Shown: positions 1 to 11,672, counted from the first letter of the stretch. The stretch is 64,000 nt of DNA from Tethya wilhelma (GCA_964030475.1 CAXIPT010000001.1:15387614-15451613); one strand, 5' to 3'. Notes: generated by a model from the letters alone, not told the origin. Program-made: numbers and translations.

Positions 1-344
1 GTATGTGCTGAACTCGTCAAGTCCATCAATATCTCTTGTACGTAGTGAGCCATTAACCGTCACAGAACCTGTATCCTCAGGTGGACAACTTGTACGTGTG
101 TAGTTAATGATAAATTCATCAGCAGACTTATTCCCACTACCAGAAGACAGTGACCACTCAACTCTTAGAGATGTTGAGGAGAAAACTGAAGAAGAACTCA
201 AGATAGTAGGAGTTGGAAGATCTAAAATAATTACAGAAGAAATAATATTGATAGATAACATTATTGAACAAACTCACCTGAAACTTGAGCAATTGTTAGT
301 TTGTACAGTAGAAAAATAATAATTACAGTAGAATAATTCATCAT
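1..344 (-). CDS. FN3-domain cell-surface receptor A, N-terminal part (runs off window)
   Basis: Two exons are visible. Exon 1 (344 down to 278) encodes a signal peptide: two adjacent Met codons, a hydrophobic run (TVIIIFLLYKLTIA), then donor G|gtgag. Exon 2 (221 down to the window edge) follows a ttttag acceptor and encodes the start of a fibronectin type III domain with the typical strand ending in RVEWSLSSGSGN and the hinge EEFSTY-like segment (here DEFSTY). It is nearly identical to FN3 exons at 63.6-63.9 kb and 6.05-6.37 kb. Unlike receptor B, the signal exon is followed directly by this FN3 exon, with no Ig-like exons between. Product inferred: a type I membrane receptor at the plasma membrane, by comparison with receptors B and C. 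Start codon lies 414 bp from the divergent tetraspanin 1. Confidence 0.75.
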
Positions 345-758
345 CAGTTGGATCATATTGATTATAATAAACTTCGTGGTTTGTTAATCTTATAATGAAT
401 CCAAACATGCATCATTGCTTTCTCTCCTCCCACATGCGGATGCACAATAAATCTTTTCCTGCTACGCCCCCTATTGACACTACGTTTCTGCAATAGTGCT
501 TCCCTCCACCATGTAAGCTTTGGTTCCTATATATATCAGGAAGAAAAGTTGCACTCCATGACAGGCAATCAGTATATAATTGAAAGTTAGAATAAAAAGT
601 AGTTAGTCAGTAAAATTATTATAGAGTTCTTGTTGAATTACATATTAAGTGTTGACTGCTCAGTTGCTCAGCAGAAACACAATATCAGCGAGCTGCACAC
701 AGATCTAGACTAGGTAGAGCTTTCTATGTAGAAACTTGATACTACTGCATGAGATAAA
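345..758. promoter_or_regulatory. Shared intergenic region between receptor A and tetraspanin 1
   Basis: This 414-bp stretch separates two divergent start codons. No ORF is supported. It must hold both 5' UTRs and probably a bidirectional promoter. The second receptor/tetraspanin pair has an almost equal spacing (400 bp at 7871-8270). Both spacers contain a pyrimidine-rich stretch with a CGCCCC-type core (near 465 and 7985), but overall similarity is low by eye. Confidence 0.5.
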
Positions 759-1610
759 ATGGGAGATGCGAATGCTTGTGGACAAATTGTTCAAGTCCTT
801 TTCTTTATCCTCAATGTCTTCTCAGGGGTAAGGAAAGACATAATTATTACCAAATTTAATGTCACTGTGTATGCTGTAATGGCAATGACACACATCATTA
901 ATCTCATAATTATGTACAATATAGATTATCTCAGTATGTCTGGTAGCAGTGGGAGGATATGTGATCCACCACAGAGGAGACTTCTCAGGCAGTCTTGTCA
1001 GTGCAGGAGGAGCGATCTTGATCATTGCTGGCATTATAGGGGTCTTCATTGTAGTAGCCGGACTACTGGGAGCAATCTTTCTCAAACGATTCTGGCTTTC
1101 AATTGTAAGGGACTGCACAATCATGAATGAGCCATGTTCCTTTACTATGGCATGCATACAACTACAGCACAATAAAACCAATTTTATAATCATTACACGA
1201 CATTGTGCAGTTTATTATTGCTCTCGGATTTATCATCTCCTTGGAGATACTTGGATGTGTTTTAGGAGCAGTATATCGTGGAAAGATTGTAAGCAGCAAA
1301 AATACGTCTCTTATAGGCTTTTGTGACCCAGTAATGAGGCATGCATTGTTGCATGGTACACACTATAGGCTGAAGAAATCAGCAGGAATATGTTGGAAAA
1401 CATTGAGAGGTACAGGCCTCGTAGTGATCCATCCTACGATAAAGGAGTCACTAATGCAGTGGATCAGCTTCAGACCATTGTTAGTATGAATACACTTCCT
1501 CTAATACTGTGATGCTTGTCTACTGCTTCAGCATTGTGTATCATTGCACTGAAGAAGCTGAGTACCAGCTAGTGAAATTGATCTTACTACGTACACACAA
1601 TGTCATGATT

Positions 1611-1669
<59 letters not shown>

Positions 1670-2127
1670 ACAGTACAAGTGCTGCGGATGGAACTCCAGT
1701 TCCAATTGGTTTCCAAACAGTCCTTATTACAAGGCAACAGGCTACTATCCCAGCAGCTGCAATTGCACTATCAAGGATGGTGACTGTGTGATGGCTGAAG
1801 TGAAAAATGGAACACAAAATATATGGAGTGCGGTAATTCATTTCATAACATTATTTCACATTTGTTTCATTAATTGAATATGACACACTGAACTTCAGAT
1901 TTGTCATGATGAAGTGATAGCCATTTTCCAACGCAACTTGGCAATTGTGGCTGGCATTGGAGGTCTTTTTGGAGCACTTCAGATATAGTAAGAGAACATG
2001 GATTTTGTTTTTGTATTTTTTGCTCAACTCAATAATTTTCCCTCAGATAATCCCAGTGGTTTTAGCCTGTCTCCTCTGCTGTCTGATCAAACCAGATGAG
2101 ACTAAACACAGACGATTGGAAGACTAA
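759..2127 (+). CDS. Tetraspanin 1 (probable defective 3' splice unit)
   Basis: Seven exons, all phase 0: 759-827, 925-1104, 1211-1288, 1369-1479, 1674-1832, 1899-1982, 2047-2127; 253 codons if spliced like tetraspanin 2. Four membrane segments are visible. TM2 holds ILIIAGIIGVFIVVAGLLGA and TM4 holds AIVAGIGGLFGALQIIPVV. The large extracellular loop exon (1674-1832) starts YKCCGWN, the CCG hallmark, and with the next exon has six cysteines. Tetraspanins organise membrane protein microdomains at the cell surface. The oddity is the donor of exon 6: tetraspanin 2 has CAG|gtatag at the same place, but here it reads CAG|atatag, so the GT is lost. Read-through or use of the next gtaaga both stop after LQI, cutting TM4 and the tail. 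It may be a recent pseudogene, a null allele or a sequence error. Confidence 0.8.
1612..1673. repeat. (CA)n microsatellite forming the acceptor of the tetraspanin 1 loop exon
   Basis: A run of CA dinucleotides ends in CAG directly at the 3' splice site of the exon that encodes the large extracellular loop. Tetraspanin 2 has the same arrangement. It replaces the usual pyrimidine tract. Confidence 0.9.
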
Positions 2128-3325
2128 AATAAAACTACTTTATTTACAAGTTTACATATGATTCTTTTACAGATATACATTGTACAATCAAGTTATGCGA
2201 TCAAGTATAATGATGAGATATATAATATTCTTACAAATTGTTTAAAGAAGGTTCACAGAGTTTTTTTGCTTTTTGTTATGATGACCATTGTCTGACTAGC
2301 TCAAACGTTGAATAGTGGGTAATGGTCATTAATACAACTTTCTCCTACATGACATTGTTGTTCTTGCTCAATGTAAAGATTGTCAGAGCAAAAAAAAAAA
2401 AAAAAAAGCATAACTAGCAAGCACTAGGAGGTTTTGATAATGAGGGCTTTAATTTGGAGGGATTTAAAATTAATGTTGTCATGAATATCTAATGAGCTAT
2501 TCACAGAAGTAATACTTGAATGAATTCAAAGATTACTACAAATTGTCATTTTTAAGGCGTACACATTTACAATGAACAAATTATTAATTGGGTAACTTAT
2601 ATTTACATGTAGTTGGTCTATTGCAATTGACTCACAAAGGAGGTAATGTAGTCATAGTTCTCCATTTAATTCTTGTGAGTCTCTTGTGACTTTGCTCTTC
2701 CTCATGATCATTTAGGTCTGTACATCACCATATAGGCAGCACACAGCCTCATGCATTGGGATAGCTTTATCTGAATACCTGTATCCCTACAACACATAAG
2801 CCCTGGATACCAAAAACAACACTCAAGAAAAAAAGAGGAAGAAACTGGATGGCAGTATATACTGGCAAACAGATATTAAAAATAGTATAATTGCTAGACT
2901 GCCTCAGCCATGTTGCTGTTGCCTACAATGCATATTATAGCAATTTAGACCCACTATAGTACTTGGTTATCAAATGGCACAGTCAAATCAAATCTGTCAA
3001 TATTTTGGCTGCCATGTATATGGCATACATTCCATAGTCAGTTGGCTAATTGGGATAAGCTATATTGTGTTGATCACAAGCAAGCAAGAATCATTGCTAG
3101 TCATGTGCATATGCTTTTTGCTTGCTGCAAAGTATTTATTCAGTATCAGTACTACAGTTTGACAATCACGGGATCAAGAATGAGATGAAGTGCTTGTTTG
3201 TATTATCAATATGTTGTGAAGATCAATGCATGCATAACAATGATGTAACCAACTACAGTAGACTCTCCGAATTGCAAACACTTTGGGACACAGCCCTGCA
3301 TGTGTCCATTATTCAAGGTATGTCC
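2128..3325. other. 3' flank of tetraspanin 1 with a decayed receptor-tail exon
   Basis: No intact gene. The first part (2128 to about 2600) is repeated after the tetraspanin fragment at 59.6-59.97 kb. On the minus strand, about 2785-2645 resembles the last exon of receptors B and C (readable pieces AIPMHEA, YGDVQT, VTRDSQEL), but stop codons and a frame change interrupt it. I read this as a dead copy of the receptor cytoplasmic tail. The rest shows only AT-rich sequence and a poly-A run at 2391-2407. Confidence 0.55.
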
Positions 3326-3365
3326 TAGTCTCGTGGGCCAGACCTCCGGCCCGAGAGACTAGGTA
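3326..3365. repeat. Short GC-rich hairpin
   Basis: CCTAGTCTCGTGGGCC and GGCCCGAGAGACTAGG form arms of 16 nt around an 8-nt loop, with one mismatch. A half-similar element (gggccagacgtctgg-like) lies near 32.59 kb. Probably a small dispersed element. Confidence 0.7.
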
Positions 3366-3516
3366 TGTCCTTTATTGGAGTGTAAAAAAATGACATTACA
3401 ATATTTAATTTCTGTGCGAATTTCTTTCTGGAAAAATTGACTATACATACATTATCATCGAGTCATGTATAGGTCACTTAATTATTATTAATCCCAGTTC
3501 CACATGCATGCATGGG

Positions 3517-6500
3517 CTATTGACCAACAAAAGAGGAACTGACGTAGTCATAATCTTCCGTATTTTCTTGTGAGTCCCTAGTGGCTCTGGTATTCACTGA
3601 AGTTTGCACGTTTCCATATGCTGTACATGATCTCATTGGGATTGAGTTGCCTACAGTTGCTCTATATGTATCATTATTATTTCAGAATAAAATCAAAAGG
3701 GTATTGGGTATCTAAGCACATTGAAAAATTAAGGTATAATATTATATACCTTAATTTTTCAATGTGCTCAGATACATGTACATGTAATAATAAATGTCAT
3801 GTATGTATAGTGAACATACATGTACATATATGTACATGTATGTATGTTCACTAATACATAACATACACATGCACTTTCATCAATAATTATCACTGGAAAG
3901 CATGCATACACCAATAGATATTATATACCTATGCATGCACCATGCCAAGGTTAGGCATGCATATCCACCATTGCAATATTATTCTAGCGTGGATATTGCT
4001 GTAAACTTGTTGTGGGCAATAATGGTACCGTGCAGAGCCCTCTAATTTCTTGTGTTCATGGTTACATGGGTTGTGGCCTTGTGGGATGTAGAATTATAAT
4101 AGTGCATGTGTTTAGTAGTGTAGATATAATGACACAAAAGATGCATGGATGTTTAGTTCAGCACACAAAATTATGTTGGGGACATCAGGTGCAACCCGGC
4201 CAGTAAGTACATGCATTTTATCTGAACACAAAATGAAGACTTTCATACAAATGTAATAGAGCAAGCGGTCACAAACAATTAGCCAATGCTGTGGTATACA
4301 TTGTTTGTTATTCTCAAGTATGCATTGCACTCAAATTTCAAAGCTCAATAATTATGCTCAATTTTCAGTCTATCATTCTCCATAATACGTATTACTTCTG
4401 ATAATCACTATATAACAAACCGGTAACCATATACTGAACTGACTGCAAGATTGTCAACATGGCCATATATATTATATGATGCCAGAATACATTCTATGAT
4501 AATAGAAAAAGTATGCACAAACAATCTACACATGTCAAAGGATGTCATACATTTATATATATTATTATAACAGTGCTACAGTATGATTATAACTTACTTG
4601 GAATTATTTCTTCTCCTGGAAAAAAAGCACACTAGGAGTGCAAATAACAGAATGATGGTATACACTAGAATTGACGCACATGCTGAACCAATAACTGCTC
4701 CAATGAAATGACAATGGCAAACTGTAAAATAATTAAAACTTCAATTAATCTTATTATAATAAGTTGTACCATACATTAGAAAGTCCATGCATTAATGTAT
4801 TTCATTATAATAATAACACAATTTAAGCTTAAAAAGAAATACTATAAGTGTGTACCAGGACATGTGACAAAAGCCACTCTAGATAGCCTCTCTCCTTCAA
4901 TAGGCACTTCTCCTTCCAGTACAGCCACACCCACCACAATAAAGGAGTAGGTTGCACCACTGATAAGACCTCCTATTGTTGCAGAGTTTGTTTCTCGTCC
5001 TTCCACCTCTATAAAACTATCACTCTGCCTCTTCCTGCTCTCAGAGAGAGAATAGTACACCCGGTATCCTGTTATCTCAGGGATGTCAAGAGGCTCCCAA
5101 GTCACTCTCACTGATGTAGCATTAATGGTAGAAACATGAATATTGGATACAGGTGCTATAGGGGAAAATTAGGGGCCCATGCCATGGATGAACTGGTCTG
5201 ATCATATATTCAAAATCATATTATGAACATGCAAAGAATGCTGCAAATCACCATGTATATTAATGAATTATAGAACAATGTCATATACTATATAGCTATA
5301 CATACGCGGCATGGATAGTGTGTTGTTGTTGATAGTAACAGCCTCTCCAGGTCCAATGCTAGTGAATGCTCTCACAGTGATAGTGACATTAGTCCCAGGT
5401 TCCAGAGAGGACATTGAGAAGCACAGAGCTATTGTGTTCATGTTGTTTGTAGTAGAATCAATAGTTACTGTGATTTGATACATGGTGATGATCCCATTTG
5501 GTCTGTCAGGTGGGGACCAGTTTAATTCAAATGATGTGAACTTGGAAGTAAATACCACAGAGGTGACAACATCAGGAGCTTAAACAATTGGAATAATAAA
5601 TAGAAAAAAAATTAGAACAATAATTATTATTATTATGCATGCATTGAGAAATTATTCTCACTGGTCTCGGTCGTTTTAACAGTCAAGGGTGTCTCAGAGA
5701 ATGGTCCAGTACCATTGCTATTCACAGCAGCCACTGAAAACGAGTACTCTGTGAACGGAATCAAGCCCTCAACTGTGTAAGTCCTTGATGCACCAGAAGA
5801 TGAGTCAGTGGTGGTCTGTGAGTCTCTACCATATCGTATCATGTAGCCAGTGATGACACCATTTTGATCAAGACAAGGCAATTCATCCCAAGAGACCTCC
5901 ACAGAAATAGCTGTTACACTTTGCAAAGAGAGACCTGATGGAGCACTAGAGGGAGCTATGTATGTATAAATTAGGCACACTAGGCTTAAATTTAACTAAA
6001 AAAATTATAGGTACTATGCAATTTAGAGTATATACAATGCATACTTACCATCAGATGGGGTTTGTAATTTTACTTTAACACTTTCTTTATTAACTGTACT
6101 AGAACCTCCAAACCTATAAACAGCTGTCACTGTGATGTTGTATGTGCTGAATTCTTCAAGTCTGTCAATATATCTAGTACGTAGTGAGCCATCAACTGTC
6201 ACAGTAGCTACAACATTTGGTAGACAACTTGCTGTACGCACAAATATTATGTTAAACTGATCAGCAGGCTTATTCTCACTTCCAGAAGATAGTGACCACT
6301 CAACTCTTAAAGATGTTGAGGAGAGAATTGAAGAGGAACTCAAGATGACAGGAGTTGAAAGAGCTTGATTATTACAATAGGAAGACATAAAAATTACTGC
6401 ATGCCAGGACATAAATATGAGTCATGCACTATTGAAATATCGATCTATATTGATTGTGAGACTTTACCTAACACTTCAACATTAGCAGTTATCCCAGTAC

Positions 6501-7870
6501 TGTAGAGGAGCAGTCCATTCATTGAAGAAAGAGACACAAGAAAGATTTCAAAGGAAGAGGGAACAAGATTAGATACTAGATGGCTGGTTGATGAAGAACC
6601 AAGAGTAATAGGTTGTTGGCTAGTCACACTAAGATGGTATCCAGAGGTAGCACTAGTTACTCTAGTCCAAGTGACTTGTACTTGTCCCTCTCCAACTTGT
6701 GATCCTTGGACATTAGTAGGTGGGTCAGGAACTATGCCACGTGGTTCAGAGGAAAAACAATACACCAGAATTAATCACATTATTCTGCAATAAATGTAAT
6801 GCTGTGGAATGTGACTGTACGTATTATATTTAAAAGTACATGTTGAATGTTGCACATCTCTGTGTTGTGTATATCTATAAAACGTCAGGTCAGGAGATAG
6901 AGCTTGTAACAGCATGCATGCAGGTATACGGGTACTGTTATGTATAAGTATACTTACATGGAACAGTGATTTGTATACTTTGAGGAGTTGGGGTACGTCT
7001 GTTGGTAGCAGTAAATGTGGTAGTACCACTTGGTCTCCCTCTTGCCATCAGTGTGTTGGTATACTGAGCATTTACTAAATGATTACTATAAAGACCATTA
7101 ACGCTTGAAGTCACATTGCTGTCTGGGATTGGTGCTCCATCTACTGTCCAGCTAACACTACCAGGAGGTCCTCCATCAGTAGCAACAGTAAGAGTGTAGG
7201 TTGGAGGCTCAGTCAACAGGGGACTAACTGCTGTCAATGTGACATCTGATGACGTTATAGTGTTTAAAACACCTCTATTGGTTTCATCTGTAGATCAAGA
7301 GTAAAAGTACACAAAATCTTAGCACAATGTTATAATATTAATCGCCACATGCAAACTTCAATAACTTACTACGGGTGTATAAGCCAACATAGACGTACCT
7401 CCCAACATTGGCATTGCCATCAGGAACTATAAATCTCCAGACTCCTTCGTAAATACAGCATTGCCTTATCTCTTCTCTTCTTAGCAAACGAATGATTCGT
7501 GAACCATTAGAGAATGCCCCAATTTCAAATCTCCAAAACAAATTAGCAGCTGCTGGTTGAATTCGGGAACTACTAGAAATAATTCTAGGATCTCCTCCAG
7601 AACCAGAAAACACAACAGAGAGTGCACCATCTGGATTTGCCTGTATACCCACATCTTCCTTGTCTAGTGCTTCATGTTCAGGTATAACCTCACCATTGAG
7701 TAAGAGGGTCAGCTCTGAGGGGGGGAATTTGTGATGATTAAAATTAAATTCTATCGTTGCAAATTTCAACAAACTGATTTAGTGATTATCAAAATACCTG
7801 GAACTTGAGCAATTGATAGCCTGCACAGTAGAAAAAGCCAAACAATTAGGCCTATGTAAGTAGAATCCAT
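3517..7870 (-). CDS. Receptor B: signal peptide, Ig-like region, five FN3 domains, TM, tyrosine tail
   Basis: Exons in gene order: signal peptide 7870-7798 (hydrophobic core GLIVWLFLLCRLSIA); 7714-7370 and about 7289-6961, which look like two extracellular beta domains, the second Ig-like (VSWTVDG); FN3 exons at about 6733-6469, 6366-6050, 5957-5663, 5580-5305 and 5157-4856; TM exon 4722-4595 (GAVIGSACAS then a long aliphatic run and RRR stop-transfer); last exon about 3668-3517 (stop 3519-3517). All extracellular exon joins I checked are phase 1, the usual condition for domain shuffling. The tail has TAYGNV, which fits the ITSM form TxYxxV, and EDYDYV. Tail exons between TM and last exon were not resolved. 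Likely a plasma-membrane adhesion or recognition receptor; ligand unknown. It converges on tetraspanin 1 and diverges from tetraspanin 2. Confidence 0.8.
3708..3775. repeat. Long AT-rich hairpin in a receptor B intron
   Basis: Arms of 31 nt (3708-3738 and 3745-3775) with one mismatch and a 6-nt loop. Almost perfect, so young or maintained; MITE-like or cruciform-forming. Confidence 0.85.
3808..3853. repeat. Second hairpin next to the first, TAGTGAACATACATG arms
   Basis: An inverted repeat of about 20-nt arms (outer ends tagtgaacatac and gtatgttcacta) around a tacatatatgta centre. It lies 33 bp after the preceding hairpin; the two may be parts of one element. Confidence 0.75.
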
Positions 7871-8270
7871 TATCAGTTGGACCATTATAATACATCTATA
7901 GCTAGCTAGCCCATATTAACTGCCTTGGTGAAGCATCCTCAATGTTGGGCATATTGACATATTATTATGCCGCATAGCTTTCTCCGCCCCGCCTCTCTCT
8001 TCCTGCTGCATTCTCCATATGCACGCCGGGGCCAACCCCTGGCTCGAGCTAGCTCTGGGCCTCTAGAAGTGGATGCAGGCATGCACCTTCCTGTTTGAAG
8101 TACTATAGTTACACATTCAGTGTTAGGCCTACTAGTGTCAAACTACTCAGCCTGGTGGTTAAAAAAGAACAAAAAACACCTTTACAGCTAGTATTATTAA
8201 CAACTTGATCTGCACAACTGAAGATCCAGGCAGACTCAATTTGAAATCTGACAACTGGGGCCACTGCAAA
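7871..8270. promoter_or_regulatory. Shared intergenic region between receptor B and tetraspanin 2
   Basis: A 400-bp spacer between divergent start codons, matching in length the 414-bp spacer of the first pair. No supported ORF. It contains a CGCCCCGCC motif near 7985-7995. A bidirectional promoter is inferred from layout only. Confidence 0.5.
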
Positions 8271-9084
8271 ATGGGAGAGGTACTTCTCTGTGGACAAATT
8301 GTTCGAGTCATCTTCTTTATTCTCAACATCTTCTCAGGGGTAAGGAAAGACATTACAAATAAAATTGATGTATAAATTATGTAGTGTTTTATACTGTAAT
8401 GGCAAATACTCTCACATGCATACATGCAAATATGAAGATTATCTCAGTCTGCCTGATAGCAGTGGGAGGTTATGTGATCCACCACAGAGGGGACTTCTCA
8501 GACGGTTTAGTGACTGCACTGACTGCAGGAGGATCTATCTTGATCATTGCTGGTATTATAGGAGTCTTCATTGTAGCAGCCGGACTACTGGGAGCAATCT
8601 TCCTCAAGCGATTCTGGCTTTCAATTGTAAGGGACTGCACAATGTCATGTTCTTTTACTAGAAATTCTCAGCAATTCTCAGTACCTAATAAATGTATGAC
8701 TGCATGCACATGTGCAGTTTATCATTGCTCTTGGATTTATCATCTCCATGGAGATACTTGGATGTATTTTAGGAGCAATATATCATGGAAAAATAGTAAG
8801 CAGCATGTCTCTTTTGTATGCATGGCATAGCTATTAGCATGGCATACATTGTACAATATAGACTGAAGAAATCAGCAGCTATGCTTTGGGTAACATTGAC
8901 AGCTACAGGCCACTGGGTGACCCAAACTACAATGAAGGAGTCAATTTTGCAGTGGATCAACTTCAGACTGATGTCAGTATGGATACACTTCCTCTAATAC
9001 TGTAATACTTGTCTACTGCTTCAGCATTGTATTTCATTACAGTGAAGTAGATGAGAGAAATTAACTCTCATATGTGTGCGTGCG

Positions 9085-9177
<93 letters not shown>

Positions 9178-9647
9178 CATGTGCTGTGGATGGAACTCAA
9201 CTTCCAATTGGCCAAACAGTCCTTACTACAAGACAACAGGCCACTATCCCAGCAGCTGCGATTGCACTAATGCTTCTAAGTGTAAGACGGTTACAGTGAG
9301 AAATAACCAACCACAAAATATCTGGAATGGGGTAATTCAATAATACTATGAGTTCATTTCATTGTCAAAGTCTCTCATATGTCCCATTGACTATGGCAGA
9401 CTTGTCATGATGAAGTGGTAGGCTTCTTCCGACGTAACTTGGCAATTGTGGCTGCCATTGGAGGACTGTTTGGAGTACTTCAGGTATAGCAAGAAAGAAC
9501 ACTACATTTGTTTTGGTAATTTTTTTTGTTCAACTCAATAATTTTCAGTATCATACACACACACACACTCAGATAATCCCAGTGGTTTTGGCCTGTCTCC
9601 TTTGCTGTCTGATCAAACCAGATGAGATCAAACACACTCGATTGTAA
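8271..9647 (+). CDS. Tetraspanin 2 (intact)
   Basis: Seven phase-0 exons: 8271-8339, 8438-8626, 8718-8795, 8862-8972, 9176-9331, 9400-9483, 9573-9647, giving 253 aa. All borders are GT..AG, including the exon 6 donor (CAG|gtatag) that is lost in tetraspanin 1. The protein has a short N-terminus, TM1, TM2 (SILIIAGIIGVFIVAAGLLG), TM3 (FIIALGFIISMEILGCILGA), a large loop with YMCCGWN, SSCDC, KC and TCHDE (six Cys in all), and TM4 ending in CCLIKPDEIKHTRL. The loop exon differs strongly from that of tetraspanin 1, while exons 2, 3, 6 and 7 are close to identical. Expected role: plasma-membrane scaffold for partner receptors, with the divergent receptor B as an obvious candidate partner (inference). 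Confidence 0.9.
9087..9175. repeat. (CA)n microsatellite at the tetraspanin 2 loop-exon acceptor
   Basis: About 90 bp of CA repeats ending in CAG at the splice acceptor of exon 5. The left breakpoint of the 2-kb tandem duplication lies at or beside it. Confidence 0.9.
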
Positions 9648-11205
9648 GACTAAAAATTGACACTGTCAGTTACTCATAATAACTACTTCTTAAATCTGTC
9701 TAACTACATACCATGACATTGTGTATACTGTACGTACAGAATAGGCCATGGCATTATTGGATGCACATAGACATTGTAGTAGTAGTAGTAGCAATTACTT
9801 GTTGTTCTCAAGTTTTGTTTCCTAGTTCACCCAGTACATAATTTTGTTTTCAGTTTACAAGATTTTGTATACATAAATAGAGAGGAAAGAGATATACTCT
9901 GCATACACTTTCACTATGTACGGGTTTCCCATTGATATCCTTCATTGATAATCACCACTGTTATCTTATTATAACTAGAAAAGAAAACAGAACTTGTTTA
10001 TTCAAAACAATAATATTATCATGAGACATACATAAATAAGTTGCTGAGATAGCCATGTAGTGCCAAAGCACTTGCTCATAGATATAATTGTGCCAAATAA
10101 AACCCACAAATTGAAACACACAAAAAAAATTCAACTCACACCGTGTACTTGATAAAAGTCACTGAATGCAAGAGTTTTACAAAACCATACAAAAAAACTA
10201 TACGGGATGGACATACCCTTAGCCTGCTATAACGAGCTCCACTCAATGTTTGCAAAGAATGGATGAGCCTTGATCTCTTCAACTCCATCCAACCCAGACC
10301 CTAGAGAATGAACGAACATGACTTGGTACTTTTGATCGTGCAAATATGATTTGGATCATAAACCTAGTTAGCCAGCTATGACTTCCCCATTGCAAATGTT
10401 GTTAAATATGCTCAAAACATGCTCTCCATGAAAAGTGGAAGCCCAGTTCAATGAAGCTATACCCACTATATAGTCATTCACTTACCTAATCTTTCATTTG
10501 GATTGACTTGAAGCAACTGCATACAAAGCAAACAAGACAACAAAGGAAACCATGAATCTCAACACAATAGAAAAAGAAACCAAATAAGGTAACGGTAAAA
10601 TCAGAACAGCATCAAAAAAAGGATGTACATGTATGTACAGTATGTTACATGTCACAGACTAACAAGATCTACTAGAGTACTAACCTGTGTGAGTAGAGAG
10701 TGAGCCTCAGGGGAGAGGGTCACAGGGACACGCAGTGGCAAGTGGGAATCCACACCACTAGGATGACAAGAGACGAGAGTCTGCACAACATAGACAGGCA
10801 TATAATAAACAATACACCACACATGCTACTAATGCTAAACACCATAAATAATCCATCATGCATGTGTCTATAGGGATGGTAGTATTTCACCTTTCCTGTG
10901 AGAATCTCAAACAGTACAGCTCCTAAACTCCACCAGTCGGCAGCAATGGTGGCTTCAGTGAGGCTTTGAAGCTCTGTGACAACATAGATCATACCAAATG
11001 TTGACATAAACCACTCACAAATGTCATCGTGTACATGCTCCTCCTGTACATACCTGGGGCAACATATAGGCTCTTCACCAATGTATGTTTAGTCTGGTGT
11101 TCAACAAAGTCCCATTTTCCAAAGTAAGTTAAAACAGCAGATCCTACACAGTACAGAATATTGATGAGCTACATGATCACAAGTCAGTCTTAGACTGAAC
11201 ACAAA
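9176..11205. repeat. Segmental duplication, copy 1
   Basis: The block runs from the tetraspanin loop exon through its 3' flank to the kinase 3' exons. It is repeated in the same orientation at 11208-13230. The flanks and kinase exons are nearly identical (for example the aagtcagtcttagactgaac end of both copies). Only the tetraspanin loop exon at the left end is clearly different between copies. Confidence 0.9.
10227..11162 (-). pseudogene. Duplicate copy of the last kinase exons of the RPS6KC1-like gene
   Basis: Mirror of 12253-13170. It encodes the same segments: LTYFGKWDF, the ADWWSLGAVLFE block and the C-terminal GVEEIKAHPFF end with stop at 10229-10227. Splice borders look intact. It lacks any upstream exon of its own, because the tetraspanin 3 fragment stands between it and the rest of the gene. 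It could be a dead duplicate, or an alternative 3' end reached by skipping the proximal copy; the sequence cannot decide. Confidence 0.75.
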
Positions 11206-11207
11206 AG

Positions 11208-11672
11208 TACAAGTGCTGCGGGTGGAACTCCAGTTCCAATTGGTTTCCAAACAGTCCTTACTACAAGGCAACAGGCCAATACCCCAGCAGCTGCAATTGT
11301 GCCAGTGCTTTTAAGGATGGTGTCTGTAAGAGTGGGGAAAATGGAGTACAAAATATCTGGAAAGCAGTAATTCACTATAATTATGTTTATTTTGTGTCAA
11401 AGTATCTAAATTAAATATGTCCCATTGACTATGGCAGACTTGTCACGATGAAGTGGTAGGCTTCTTTCGACGCAACTTGGCAATTGTGGCTGCCATTGGA
11501 GGTCTGTTTGGAGTACTTCAGGTATAGCAAGAGAGAACATGATGTTTTTTTTTTTTGTTCAGCTCAATAATTTTCACTATAATACACACACATTCAGATA
11601 ATCCCAGTGGTTTTAGCCTGTCTCCTCTGCTGTCTGATCAAACCAGATGAGATCAAACACACTCAATTGTAA
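11208..11672 (+). pseudogene. Tetraspanin 3, 3' half only (loop exon, TM4 exons)
   Basis: Three exons remain: 11208 to about 11368 (YKCCGWNSSSNWFPNSPYY... loop), about 11436-11521 (TCHDEVVGFFRRN) and about 11598-11672 (IIPVVLACLLCCL to KHTQL, stop 11670-11672). Exons 1-4 are absent; the DNA directly upstream is kinase-gene sequence. The acceptor in front of the loop exon (cacaaaag) lacks the CA tract. Its loop is closer to tetraspanin 1 than to tetraspanin 2, although everything after it is almost identical to tetraspanin 2. It may serve as a donor of loop sequence by conversion. Confidence 0.85.

Noticed and set aside
9021..9299. Several ORFs of His-Thr or Cys-Val dipeptides over (CA)n
   Set aside because: They are translations of a microsatellite; the real coding exon begins after the repeat at 9176.
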